Under the pieces are notes generated by a model. That model made no database searches, was not told the DNA's origin, and saw only the letters and a list, made by a program, of their open reading frames with translations. From Deltaproteobacteria bacterium (GTDB taxonomy: Bacteria > Myxococcota_A > SURF-8): DNA of 7,644 nucleotides. The DNA lies in assembly GCA_029570245.1 (NCBI GenBank), contig JAKQSH010000082.1:1-7644 (forward strand), written 5' to 3'. Positions within the stretch are counted from its first letter, which is position 1; each line of letters begins with the position of its first letter. Position numbers and translations under genes: made by a program. Shown here piece after piece: positions 1 through 6,980 of this stretch.

Positions 1-2901
1 ACCGCCACCGCCAGGAGAGCCCGCAACTCCTGCGGCTCCGCTGCCTGGACTCCAGAATCCGGTATTTCCAGCTACCATACCGAAGTTATCGCCTCCAGCA
101 CCGTTTTCTCCATTCAGACCATCACTGCCGGTGCTGCCGGAACCGCCGTCAGAACCGGAGGCGCCGCGTCCACCTCTTCCGTCGTAAATTCCAGGGAAGG
201 CGCCATCAGCGCCGTTGTACCCGGCGCAACTGCCGCGCGTTTCGCGACATGACAGGCCACCGTTGCCGCCGCCGGCGCCGCAAGTAGACAAACCGCCGCG
301 CCCGGCGCCGGGCCTGTCGTTCTCATGGCATATAAAACCGCCGATTATCGGCACATTGCCGCCGTCTTCCTTGGCATCGTCGCCTTTGGCGCCGTCGTTG
401 CCGTTATCGCCGTCCTGACCGACAGTGCTTATATACAGACCGGCTGCGCCATTGCCGGAGATAATCGTGCAGTCTTCAAGAATGAGCGCATCGGCGGCCT
501 TGGCGAACACACCGTAAGAGCTTTCACCGGCGGCGCTGCCGTTTCCGGCGCGGATGCTCAGCATGGAAACCATGGTGCGCTGCACAATACCTTTAGCCTC
601 AAGACCGATATTCGAAGTGCTGATAAGGTTCGCTTCGTAGCCGGAGGCGCGCATCCATCCAAGCGGAGCTTCTTCGGGGTCGGATTCGTTCTGGTTGTAT
701 CCGCCGTAAAGGCTGATGCCTGAGCTGAGCTTGAATTTTTCGGTGTAGTTGCCGGAAGCTATATAGACCTCACGCTTCTTCGGGTCCATGGCCACCATCG
801 AAATTGCGTCACTGATTTTTTTGACCGGGTCGTCGATTGTTCCGGCGCCGCTGTTGCTGCCGGTTGACGATACGAAAACCGCCAGCTCAATGTTACCGTC
901 GATGCCGTCGCAGTTGGAGTCCTTGAACTGACGATCCGGCAGGTCTTCGTAGCCTTCGAATTCGCAGTAATATGTACAACCTTCACCTGTAAGGTCCCAC
1001 CAGTTTGCGTCGCAGTCGGTGGCTTTGCCATAAAGCTCCACCACCACGGTCAGGTCCCAGCCGTTGTTGGCCGACGCCGGAGCGCTGATGGTAATAATGG
1101 CGTTATGCTGACCGTAAGTAGTCGGTTCGTACACAACGTTGATTCCGAGGTTGGTGGTTCCGGCGATTACAGAATATGCCCCGCCGGCAAACGGATTTTC
1201 CGGCGTCAGTCTTTCGATTCTGAACGTACCGGCAGGAGTTTCGCCCAGCATCTCAATTGTAACAGCCGTAACATTTGCAGCCCCGACACCGACATTTTCT
1301 ACCAGAAGGTCTTCGTCTTTCGGGTCCGCCCCGGAGAGTTCCGAAAATTGAACCTGACCGAACGAGATCGGCGAAGCCGGCCTAACTTCGAGTTGCGGCC
1401 CGATGCCTTCGACGCGCAGAGGAATCTGAAGCAGTTCGTTCCCGGGCGCATCGGATACTATGGTAAGATAGGCCGTGCTGACGATTCTTGCGTTGGGAAT
1501 TGCAATAGCGGTCATTTCGATTGAATTCGGCAGGCCGCTGTCGGAGCCTTCCGGCGCAAGGTTAAGCGGGTAGGTGTTGCTGTCTGCCAGATCGAAAACG
1601 AAACCGGTGTCGTTTTCGATATAGGCGTCGGTTATATTCAGGACATGACCGCCGCAGTTGAATATTTCGACTCCCATTTCCGAATCGTCGCCGATAGCGA
1701 CTTCCTGGAAATCGACAATAGTCGGCTGCGCGCAGATTCTGGGTTGCACGCCATTACCAATGACCTCCACTTCGAATTCAGGAGCTTTGGCGTCGTTGGT
1801 CTGGAAAATGACTGTGTTCGCCGTTTCGCCTTCAGTAATGGCGGCAAATGTAATCAGAACTTCTCTTGAACCGCCGTATGGAACCAGCAGCTCCGATGGA
1901 AGATTCTGATCGAAGCGGAAACTGGCGTCGGTCTGATTTTCGAAACGGAATCCGGTAACCTTCAGGGTCGCGTTGGCGTCGTCCTGAATTTTTGTATTCT
2001 GAATGATTATGGGAAGAGTTTTGGTTGTCTGAACTTTAACATCGCCGAAATCCAGAGGCTCGCCTTCAGGGGAAACGTAAGCGTTGGCTTCACCTTTTTC
2101 GCGGGTTACCAGATCGACTTTGGGGGTCATCCACCAGGCATCGGTGTTAATCTGCAAGGTGCCGACATCAATAACGCCCGTGCCGACATAATTCAGGTGA
2201 ATTTCCTTCGTCTGTCCGACATCAAGCAGAATGGTTTCATTTTCTTCAAGAACATCGGCGTCGGCAATTGTAAAAGGACTGCTGGTGCTTTCATCAACGC
2301 CCCATATTTCGTATGAAATACGGAGTTTCTTTGTCGGCCCCAGATTTTCTATAAATACGGTGCAGGTAGCGGAGTTGCCGTATACAACCGCACCGAAGTC
2401 GCAGAGCATGCTGCCGCCGGAAGACGTGGTGATTACGAAATCGGGGTCGCGCTCGCCTTCCCCATCCCCTTCACCTTCACCCTCGCCCTCGCCTTCTCCT
2501 TCCCCCTCGCCTTCTCCACCATCGCCGTCTCCGAGGCTGGTACATAGATGTGTATCAGGATCGCAGTATGTTCCTGGAAACGCGGCACAATCATCTTCCG
2601 AATAGCAGTAAACCACGCAGGAGCCTCCGGGCTCGCAGGCCGAACTTGGAGCGCAGTACATATCGCCCCACTCGGTGGCGCAACAGCAGCCGCTGTCGCA
2701 GTCGCTATCATTGGCGCAGACATCGGCGCAGACCGAACCTGACGGATCGTCGATGGTGCCCATCCTGACCTGCCCATCGGGACAATCGTACTGATTGGCG
2801 TCTCCATCCGTTATATCCTGATTGCCGCTGTCGCCACAGGCGCTGACGAAAAGAGATACAATCAACCCCATCAAAGCCAGTACAACCGCTTTTCTATCCA
2901 T
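1..2901 (-). CDS. Large mosaic surface lipoprotein: Cys-rich module, Gly-Glu linker, ASH-like repeats, beta-helix (C-terminus cut off)
   Basis: The frame is open from the ATG at 2901 to base 1, giving 967 residues with no stop. Residues 1-21 form a lipoprotein signal peptide ending in the lipobox VSA-C22, so it is probably exported and lipid-anchored. Residues 40-120 hold 14 cysteines, including a CANDSDCDSGCCC stretch. Residues 124-150 are a Gly-Glu/Asp linker. Four Ig-like repeats follow at about 154-265, 275-384, 388-501 and 503-626. Each carries a DFG-type motif near its start (DFGAV, DFGDV, DFQEV, SFGQV) and an N-x-G-type turn, as in ASH or choice-of-anchor-D domains. Residues 628-670 resemble MopE-type Cys/Asp segments (NCDGIDGN). 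Residues 673-827 resemble the DUF1565/pectin-lyase-like right-handed beta-helix (VFVSSTGSNSGAGTIDDP, VYIASGNYTE, SLYGGY). From 828 to the edge the chain is rich in Gly, Asp, Asn and Ser. The role is unknown; adhesion or surface display is inference. The start is supported by a GAGGGG ribosome binding site. Confidence 0.93.
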   Translation of the reverse strand, partial: MDRKAVVLALMGLIVSLFVSACGDSGNQDITDGDANQYDCPDGQVRMGTIDDPSGSVCADVCANDSDCDSGCCCATEWGDMYCAPSSACEPGGSCVVYCYSEDDCAAFPGTYCDPDTHLCTSLGDGDGGEGEGEGEGEGEGEGEGDGEGERDPDFVITTSSGGSMLCDFGAVVYGNSATCTVFIENLGPTKKLRISYEIWGVDESTSSPFTIADADVLEENETILLDVGQTKEIHLNYVGTGVIDVGTLQINTDAWWMTPKVDLVTREKGEANAYVSPEGEPLDFGDVKVQTTKTLPIIIQNTKIQDDANATLKVTGFRFENQTDASFRFDQNLPSELLVPYGGSREVLITFAAITEGETANTVIFQTNDAKAPEFEVEVIGNGVQPRICAQPTIVDFQEVAIGDDSEMGVEIFNCGGHVLNITDAYIENDTGFVFDLADSNTYPLNLAPEGSDSGLPNSIEMTAIAIPNARIVSTAYLTIVSDAPGNELLQIPLRVEGIGPQLEVRPASPISFGQVQFSELSGADPKDEDLLVENVGVGAANVTAVTIEMLGETPAGTFRIERLTPENPFAGGAYSVIAGTTNLGINVVYEPTTYGQHNAIITISAPASANNGWDLTVVVELYGKATDCDANWWDLTGEGCTYYCEFEGYEDLPDRQFKDSNCDGIDGNIELAVFVSSTGSNSGAGTIDDPVKKISDAISMVAMDPKKREVYIASGNYTEKFKLSSGISLYGGYNQNESDPEEAPLGWMRASGYEANLISTSNIGLEAKGIVQRTMVSMLSIRAGNGSAAGESSYGVFAKAADALILEDCTIISGNGAAGLYISTVGQDGDNGNDGAKGDDAKEDGGNVPIIGGFICHENDRPGAGRGGLSTCGAGGGNGGLSCRETRGSCAGYNGADGAFPGIYDGRGGRGASGSDGGSGSTGSDGLNGENGAGGDNFGMVAGNTGFWSPGSGAAGVAGSPGGGG
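2452..2532 (-). repeat. Degenerate 6-base repeat encoding the Gly-Glu linker
   Basis: The minus strand carries a run of GGN-GAR hexamers that encodes alternating Gly and Glu, with a few Asp, at residues 124-150 of the large lipoprotein. Third bases vary (GGG, GGA, GGC, GGT; GAA, GAG). Neighbouring units are sometimes identical pairs, such as GGCGAG twice followed by GGTGAA twice, which suggests growth by 6-base duplication followed by drift. The product is an acidic, flexible spacer between the Cys-rich module and the Ig-like repeats. Every unit change keeps the reading frame. Confidence 0.9.
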
Positions 2902-2907
2902 CACTGT

Positions 2908-2914
2908 TCCCCTC
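2908..2914 (-). promoter_or_regulatory. Ribosome binding site of the large lipoprotein
   Basis: GAGGGGA on the minus strand ends 6 bases before the ATG at 2901. It is a strong Shine-Dalgarno match and sets the start that also gives a complete lipoprotein signal peptide. A GTG directly precedes the ATG in frame (2904-2902) and is a less likely alternative. Confidence 0.75.
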
Positions 2915-2949
2915 TGGATTGGTTTAACGGCCCTAAAACACATGCCGAC

Positions 2950-2968
2950 ACAACTTTCAGAAAGTTGT
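2950..2968. promoter_or_regulatory. 19-base palindrome in the leader of the large lipoprotein
   Basis: ACAACTTTC and GAAAGTTGT flank a single central A, making a perfect inverted repeat with 9-base arms. It lies just downstream of the candidate promoter, about 20 to 30 bases past its -10 box, and about 50 bases before the start codon. It is AT-rich and not followed by a T run on either strand, so it does not look like an intrinsic terminator. It could be an operator for a dimeric regulator or an RNA hairpin in the 5' leader. Confidence 0.5.
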
Positions 2969-2989
2969 CAGTTAAAATCGTCCAAGTTC

Positions 2990-3019
2990 AGTTTACTATA
3001 TTAGGGGAGAAATGGTCAA
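2990..3019 (-). promoter_or_regulatory. Candidate sigma-70-type promoter of the large lipoprotein gene
   Basis: On the minus strand TTGACC (3019-3014, 5 of 6 consensus bases) and TAAACT (2995-2990, 4 of 6) are separated by 18 bases. The -35 box lies 11 bases past the stop codon of the upstream protease gene, in the only gap between the two genes. This suggests the lipoprotein is transcribed separately from the protease pair. The call rests on consensus matching only. Confidence 0.45.
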
Positions 3020-3030
3020 TTAAGAATTGT

Positions 3031-3855
3031 TCAGGAAGAAACAGGTTTTGAATAATTTTTCCGCCAGTTTTCCAGCCATTTCTCAAGCGGAACTCCAAGA
3101 ATGGCGCGCCATGCGGCGGCGAAACGCTGACCTTCACCTACATCATTGATAATTCTGATTATTTTATCTCTGCCGAACTCTTCCAGCAAATCGACAAAAA
3201 CCCAGTGCGCAACAAGATAAACGATTTTCGGCTGTTTTTTAACCATGCGGTCGCCGTCGGATAGCGGGTCGCCGTCTTGAGCACCACGCAGGTAATACCT
3301 GCGGATATCCTCACGAGGCCCGCGCTGGTCGGCCTGTTCTGCGGTAACCGACGCCATACCCTCTCGGAACCACAGAGGAAAATCCTTGCGGTGCCAGTTA
3401 TGCCGCCGGCCTCCGTTCTGGTACATTACGACGTGCGTCATTTCGTGTGTCATCATTTTGCGAACGCGCATTTCAAGTCGATCACCGCCCCAGGTACGCG
3501 GAGATTGCAGGTCGATGGTGTCATAGCGCGCCCAGCCGCGCAGCCAGGGATAACCGTGACGATGAATCCGCTCTTCAAGATCACCGTGAGTCGGATGAAT
3601 GCGGATGGTCAGTTTTTCCTTGAAATCGCCCCACTGAACAACCTTCGGCAATGCGTCGCGCACCGCCAGAGAAACCATTTCGGCCTCTTCGGAATCGACA
3701 TGATTGTACAGAATTTCCACATCCGCTTCGTGTGCCGGATTGCGGTAGTAAATGCGCCCGTCCAGCCGCAGACCACTGGTAGCGCAGGCGCTTGATACAA
3801 AAGCAACACAAAGCGCCAGGCATATCAACAGCAAATTGTTACGGCTGTCTTTCAT
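3031..3855 (-). CDS. Lipoprotein with Peptidase_MA-like zinc metalloprotease domain
   Basis: This 274-residue protein starts with a signal peptide ending in the lipobox SSA-C24, so it should be lipid-anchored outside the cytoplasm. The zinc site HEMTH lies at 137-141. A second conserved block, PLWFREGMAS, follows at 160-169, and E165 there is the likely third zinc ligand, as in gluzincins of the Peptidase_MA-like group. The C-terminal part (about 212-265, ending in LEKWLENWRKN) matches the helical tail usual in that group, where a YG/FG-D motif precedes a W-rich end. All predicted catalytic residues are present, so activity is likely; the substrate is unknown. Its ATG lies inside the last codons of the upstream protease gene (17-base overlap). 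No strong ribosome binding site is seen, which fits translational coupling. The TGA stop is at 3033-3031. Confidence 0.9.
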   Translation of the reverse strand: MKDSRNNLLLICLALCVAFVSSACATSGLRLDGRIYYRNPAHEADVEILYNHVDSEEAEMVSLAVRDALPKVVQWGDFKEKLTIRIHPTHGDLEERIHRHGYPWLRGWARYDTIDLQSPRTWGGDRLEMRVRKMMTHEMTHVVMYQNGGRRHNWHRKDFPLWFREGMASVTAEQADQRGPREDIRRYYLRGAQDGDPLSDGDRMVKKQPKIVYLVAHWVFVDLLEEFGRDKIIRIINDVGEGQRFAAAWRAILGVPLEKWLENWRKNYSKPVSS

Positions 3856-5164
3856 CGTTCAGCTTCGCACTCTTTTCAAGCTCGGCCTGCCAGTCTTTGT
3901 AAAGCTGCTCCCATGGATAAAGCTTTACGGCAGTCGCTGCGCGAGCGCGGGCCTGAGCGACATCACCGACGGCGAACCAGGCTTTTGATATTTTATAGGC
4001 GATAAGCGCCATGTATTCCTGATAAGAACCGTCGATATTCTTAGGAGTGCTTCTGGCGGCCTGCATATATGCCGCAATGGCTTTCGAATATTCTTTCTGT
4101 TCGAAGTAAAATTCGCCGTCCCAGAAATAGCTGCGGGCAGTCATCCAGATCGCGCATTTCGGGCAAGTGCCCGGATTGTCGATCAGCAATCTGTAGCCCT
4201 GAGCGTAACTGATATCCATGCGGTTGTTCATAAGGCAGGAATCCGGGTGATCGTAATGATCCGGCAGCTTGAAAAGCGCATGTCCCATTTCGTGCGCCAG
4301 CACAAAAGCGCCGATTATTTCGTTGCGCTCGCACCGGCTGACTTCACCCTGCAATGGGTCAATGAAAAACGGGATGCGTGTGTCCATGCCGAAAGTGTTC
4401 GCCATAATGCCGCGCCCGCCGAGCGCGGTCAGTTTCGGACTTTTCGAAGAAAAACCTCCGACTTTGCAGCTTGTGAAAATACTGTGGGGGAACGGCTGTG
4501 TTGCGTCGTCATACAGAATGAATGTATTGGTAATTATCAGATCATATTTTGTAAGCTGCTTAAACAGCAGACGCCAGTTCTGATAACTGCGATATTCAAT
4601 CTTCGATGGGTCAAGGATGGAACGCCCGTTGATTTTTATACGGGAAATTTCCGCTATCTTCGAATTCATCTGAGCCACGACGCCATCATACAGTTTTTCG
4701 TATGAGTCGTAGTTGGCACGCTCTTCTTCGGGAAAGAACGCCTGCAGTTCTTCGATTTTCCAGCGTTTCAGAAAAGCCAGTATTTTTTCGCGCCACTGCG
4801 TAAAATCGTTCTGCGTACCAACCTTGAAGCGTCTCGCTTCGTAGTCGGCGAAATCCGGGCTTTTTCTGTCAAGGTTATCCGCAAAAAAACGTTCAATGCT
4901 CATCCTTCCTGCAAATTTGAATTCAGGCGCAGGTGCTCCGAATTTGTCCTTGAACATGAAAGCCGCAGTCTTCAGCATCTGAGCCACATCGGATTCGGAA
5001 ATGTCGTCGAAATCTTCGTCTATAACAAGCAGAACGTTAAGAGTCGCCGGTTTATAGTGTTCGAACAGCTTATAATTTTTCAGGCTTTCTTCAGCATGAG
5101 TTTTTCCGGCAAAGCCGACAGCCGAGAAAAAGAAGGCAATCAGCGCAATGATGTTTATCTTCAT
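3839..5164 (-). CDS. Secreted archaemetzincin-like zinc metalloprotease with C-terminal TPR-like repeats
   Basis: The 441-residue product begins with a Sec signal peptide (residues 1-24, probable cleavage after THA). The zinc-binding helix HEMGH is at 291-295, followed by a KLPDHYDHPD segment (299-308). H303 is a candidate third ligand. C310-L-M312 matches the Cys-x-Met turn of archaemetzincins, and a later CPKC (334-337) matches their second zinc-binding CxxC. The family pattern is HExxHxxG-x3-C-x4-C-x-M-x17-CxxC. Here the Gly is Phe, the loop is three residues longer, and 21 residues separate Met from CxxC. Residues 345-378 and 384-419 resemble two TPR helices pairs (YFEQKEYSKAIAAYMQAA; AWFAVGDVAQARARAATAV), perhaps for partner binding. 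The N-terminal 25-280 region is not recognised. The gene overlaps the next protease gene by 17 bases, so the two form an operon. Substrate unknown. Confidence 0.88.
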   Translation of the reverse strand: MKINIIALIAFFFSAVGFAGKTHAEESLKNYKLFEHYKPATLNVLLVIDEDFDDISESDVAQMLKTAAFMFKDKFGAPAPEFKFAGRMSIERFFADNLDRKSPDFADYEARRFKVGTQNDFTQWREKILAFLKRWKIEELQAFFPEEERANYDSYEKLYDGVVAQMNSKIAEISRIKINGRSILDPSKIEYRSYQNWRLLFKQLTKYDLIITNTFILYDDATQPFPHSIFTSCKVGGFSSKSPKLTALGGRGIMANTFGMDTRIPFFIDPLQGEVSRCERNEIIGAFVLAHEMGHALFKLPDHYDHPDSCLMNNRMDISYAQGYRLLIDNPGTCPKCAIWMTARSYFWDGEFYFEQKEYSKAIAAYMQAARSTPKNIDGSYQEYMALIAYKISKAWFAVGDVAQARARAATAVKLYPWEQLYKDWQAELEKSAKLNDERQP

Positions 5165-5247
5165 TTTTCAGTCCCGTATAGAAGGCAGCATTATTTCCGC
5201 CTGATTTTTAACACACGCCACGAAATCGGACAAGGCAGATCGAAAAA

Positions 5248-6930
5248 TTAACCGACATGCCTGCCGCTTTGAGAATTCCGGGCGGATTCCCTGTGCTTTA
5301 CGGCCTTGCCGACTTCACGCCGGATCATATTCACCAGATCAGGCAGACCCGTACCATTGTGGGCGCTGATGCACACGAACCGACCGGAATCAGGCTTTTC
5401 GATTTCCACATCTTCCGGCAACATGTCGATTTTGTTGTAAACAACAATCTGCGGAATGCCGGATAACTGCATGTCCTTGAGAATTCTGTCAACGCTGCTC
5501 ATCTGCTGTTCGCACTGTGGACTGGAAATATCCACGACATGCAGCAACAGATCGGTTTCGTTCAGTTCCTCAAGCGTGGCCTTGAAAGCCGAAATCAGTT
5601 CCTGCGGAAGTTCGCGTATGAAACCGACGGTATCAACCAGCAGCATTTCGCGCTCGTCGGGAAATCGGAGGCGACGCGATGTCGGATCAAGGGTGGCGAA
5701 AAGCTTGTTTTCAACGAACACGTTGCTGTTCGTAAGTCTGTTCAACAGCGTCGATTTGCCTGCATTGGTGTAGCCGACCAGACCGACGACAGGAACATCG
5801 TTGCGCTTGCGTTTTTCGCGACGCAGACGGCGCTGTTCCGACAATTTTTCTATCTCGCGTTCCAGCAGCGCAATGCGATCTCTTGTAACACGGCGGTCGA
5901 TTTCGAGCTTCTGTTCACCCGGCCCGCGCCCGCCGATGCCGCCCATAAGGCGCGAAAAAGCACGGTCCTTCTTCTGAGCCAGACGCGGCAGACGGTATTT
6001 GAGCTGCGCCAGTTCAACCTGAATGCGTCCGTCACGAGTCTGAGCACGACCGGCGAAGATGTCCAGAATCAATTGAGTGCGGTCTATGACCTTCATATCG
6101 GTGAATTCGGCAATGGAACGCAACTGCGCCGGGCTCAACTCGCGGTCGAAAATCAGCAGATCGGCATCGGCCTGCATGCATTCAATAAGCAGTTCACGCA
6201 GACGTCCGACGCCGAGAATGTATTTCGGGTCGATCTGAAAACGTCGCTGAACAACCCGCCCGACGACTTCAACCCCGGCGGTTTCCGCCAGCTGCGCCAG
6301 TTCATCCAGACGTTCATCCTGAATCGCCGACGACTCGGTTGTGACACCGACCAGAAAAGCACGGTCGGTAAAGCGCAATTTATGAACCTGACGTCCTTTT
6401 AGTTGCGAAAACTGGTCTTCAAGGGCGCTCATCAGCTCAAGGAAATCTTCGTTCAGGTGGTGAACGCTTATCGGATCGGAAATCCAGAAACGTTTCTTTT
6501 CGTCGTTTTCCGGCAGCAGATGAGCGTATTGAATATTCCCCGGAAAACCTTTTTCATCGACTTCCAGTGCTGCCACCATATCAAGCCGAAGAAGCGCCAT
6601 GTCGCCCAGGTCTTCTTCGCTCAACGGCTCACCCTTGAGGTGAGTATGCACCAGACGCAGATTGCGCAGGCGTCCAGCCGACTCGCCAAGGCGTCCGAAG
6701 TCGGGCATGTAAAGCCGCTCGGCATTGCCGATAATCACCTGCTCGATATTTCCGCGCCGGTCGATGAGAATTCCGATTTGCCGTCCGATTTCGCGGGAAA
6801 TGCCCGCCATGAGCCGGGCCGGTTCGACGTTTATTATTTCTCCGGGCCTTATGCGTCGCTTGCCCAGCTTTTCCAGCGCCGAAAGCTGGCTGGCTTTCAA
6901 GCCGCTTTTGTTTCCGTAAATGTTAGAGAT
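5248..6930 (-). CDS. hflX: GTPase HflX, long N-terminal form, apparent ATC start
   Basis: HflX is a translational GTPase that binds the 50S subunit and splits stalled or stressed ribosomes. Numbered from the first standard start, TTG at 6900 (550 residues), the signature GGIGGRGPGEQKLEIDRR is at 320-337, followed by a basic coiled-coil linker. The G domain has G1 GYTNAGKS (376-383), a switch I threonine in FATLDPT (401-407), G3 DTVG (423-426), G4 NKID (489-492) and G5 SAHNG (512-516). All GTPase motifs are intact. Residues 1-170 form the extra N-terminal domain found in deltaproteobacterial forms (LVHTHLKGEPL at 84-94). The frame stays open upstream of the TTG and encodes IYGNKSG directly before LKASQ, matching the usual N-terminus of this form (from memory). 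No ATG, GTG, TTG or CTG occurs there, but AGGAAGG lies 9 bases before an ATC at 6930, used here as the likely start (560 residues). The conservative alternative is 5248-6900. It reads toward the protease genes, 83 bases away. Confidence 0.93.
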   Translation of the reverse strand: MSNIYGNKSGLKASQLSALEKLGKRRIRPGEIINVEPARLMAGISREIGRQIGILIDRRGNIEQVIIGNAERLYMPDFGRLGESAGRLRNLRLVHTHLKGEPLSEEDLGDMALLRLDMVAALEVDEKGFPGNIQYAHLLPENDEKKRFWISDPISVHHLNEDFLELMSALEDQFSQLKGRQVHKLRFTDRAFLVGVTTESSAIQDERLDELAQLAETAGVEVVGRVVQRRFQIDPKYILGVGRLRELLIECMQADADLLIFDRELSPAQLRSIAEFTDMKVIDRTQLILDIFAGRAQTRDGRIQVELAQLKYRLPRLAQKKDRAFSRLMGGIGGRGPGEQKLEIDRRVTRDRIALLEREIEKLSEQRRLRREKRKRNDVPVVGLVGYTNAGKSTLLNRLTNSNVFVENKLFATLDPTSRRLRFPDEREMLLVDTVGFIRELPQELISAFKATLEELNETDLLLHVVDISSPQCEQQMSSVDRILKDMQLSGIPQIVVYNKIDMLPEDVEIEKPDSGRFVCISAHNGTGLPDLVNMIRREVGKAVKHRESARNSQSGRHVG

Positions 6931-6939
6931 GGTTTCCGT

Positions 6940-6946
6940 CCTTCCT
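6940..6946 (-). promoter_or_regulatory. Ribosome binding site that argues for an upstream start of hflX
   Basis: AGGAAGG on the minus strand is the best Shine-Dalgarno match upstream of hflX. It is 9 bases before the in-frame ATC at 6930 and 18 bases before an in-frame ATT at 6921, but 39 bases before the TTG at 6900. The TTG has only a weak ACGGAAA-like element near it. The spacing therefore favours initiation at ATC. Confidence 0.55.
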
Positions 6947-6980
6947 GAAGAATATCCATATGGAATTAATGTAATATCGA

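Noticed and set aside
325..1524. Plus-strand open frames of 132 and 139 codons in the left part of the window.
   Set aside because: The minus-strand lipoprotein frame is open without interruption across the whole region and has clear domains; these are shadows of GC-rich sequence.
2451..2532. The repeat run as a CRISPR or transposon end.
   Set aside because: The unit is six bases without spacers, keeps the coding frame, and is explained by the Gly-Glu linker.
2433..2807. A 124-codon minus-strand frame and a plus-strand Ser-Pro repeat frame across the hexamer repeat.
   Set aside because: Both are alternative readings of the Gly-Glu linker and the Cys-rich module. The lipoprotein frame has the signal peptide, ribosome binding site and downstream domains.
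3011..3030. Short inverted repeat CAATT-CTT-AATTG just after the protease stop as a terminator.
   Set aside because: The stem is only five AT-rich pairs with no T run after it, and it overlaps the proposed -35 box of the next gene.
3277..3795. A 172-codon plus-strand open frame opposite the lipoprotein protease gene.
   Set aside because: It is antisense to a well-supported gene with signal peptide and zinc motifs, and it shows no domain of its own.
5539..6948. Long plus-strand open frames of 287 and 181 codons opposite hflX.
   Set aside because: They lie fully antisense to hflX, which has every GTPase motif. Their translations show no recognisable motif and have the composition expected from the mirrored codon bias.
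6955..6964. TCCATATGGA, a 10-base palindrome upstream of the hflX ribosome binding site.
   Set aside because: It is short, its flanks do not extend the symmetry, and such palindromes are expected by chance in AT-rich leaders.
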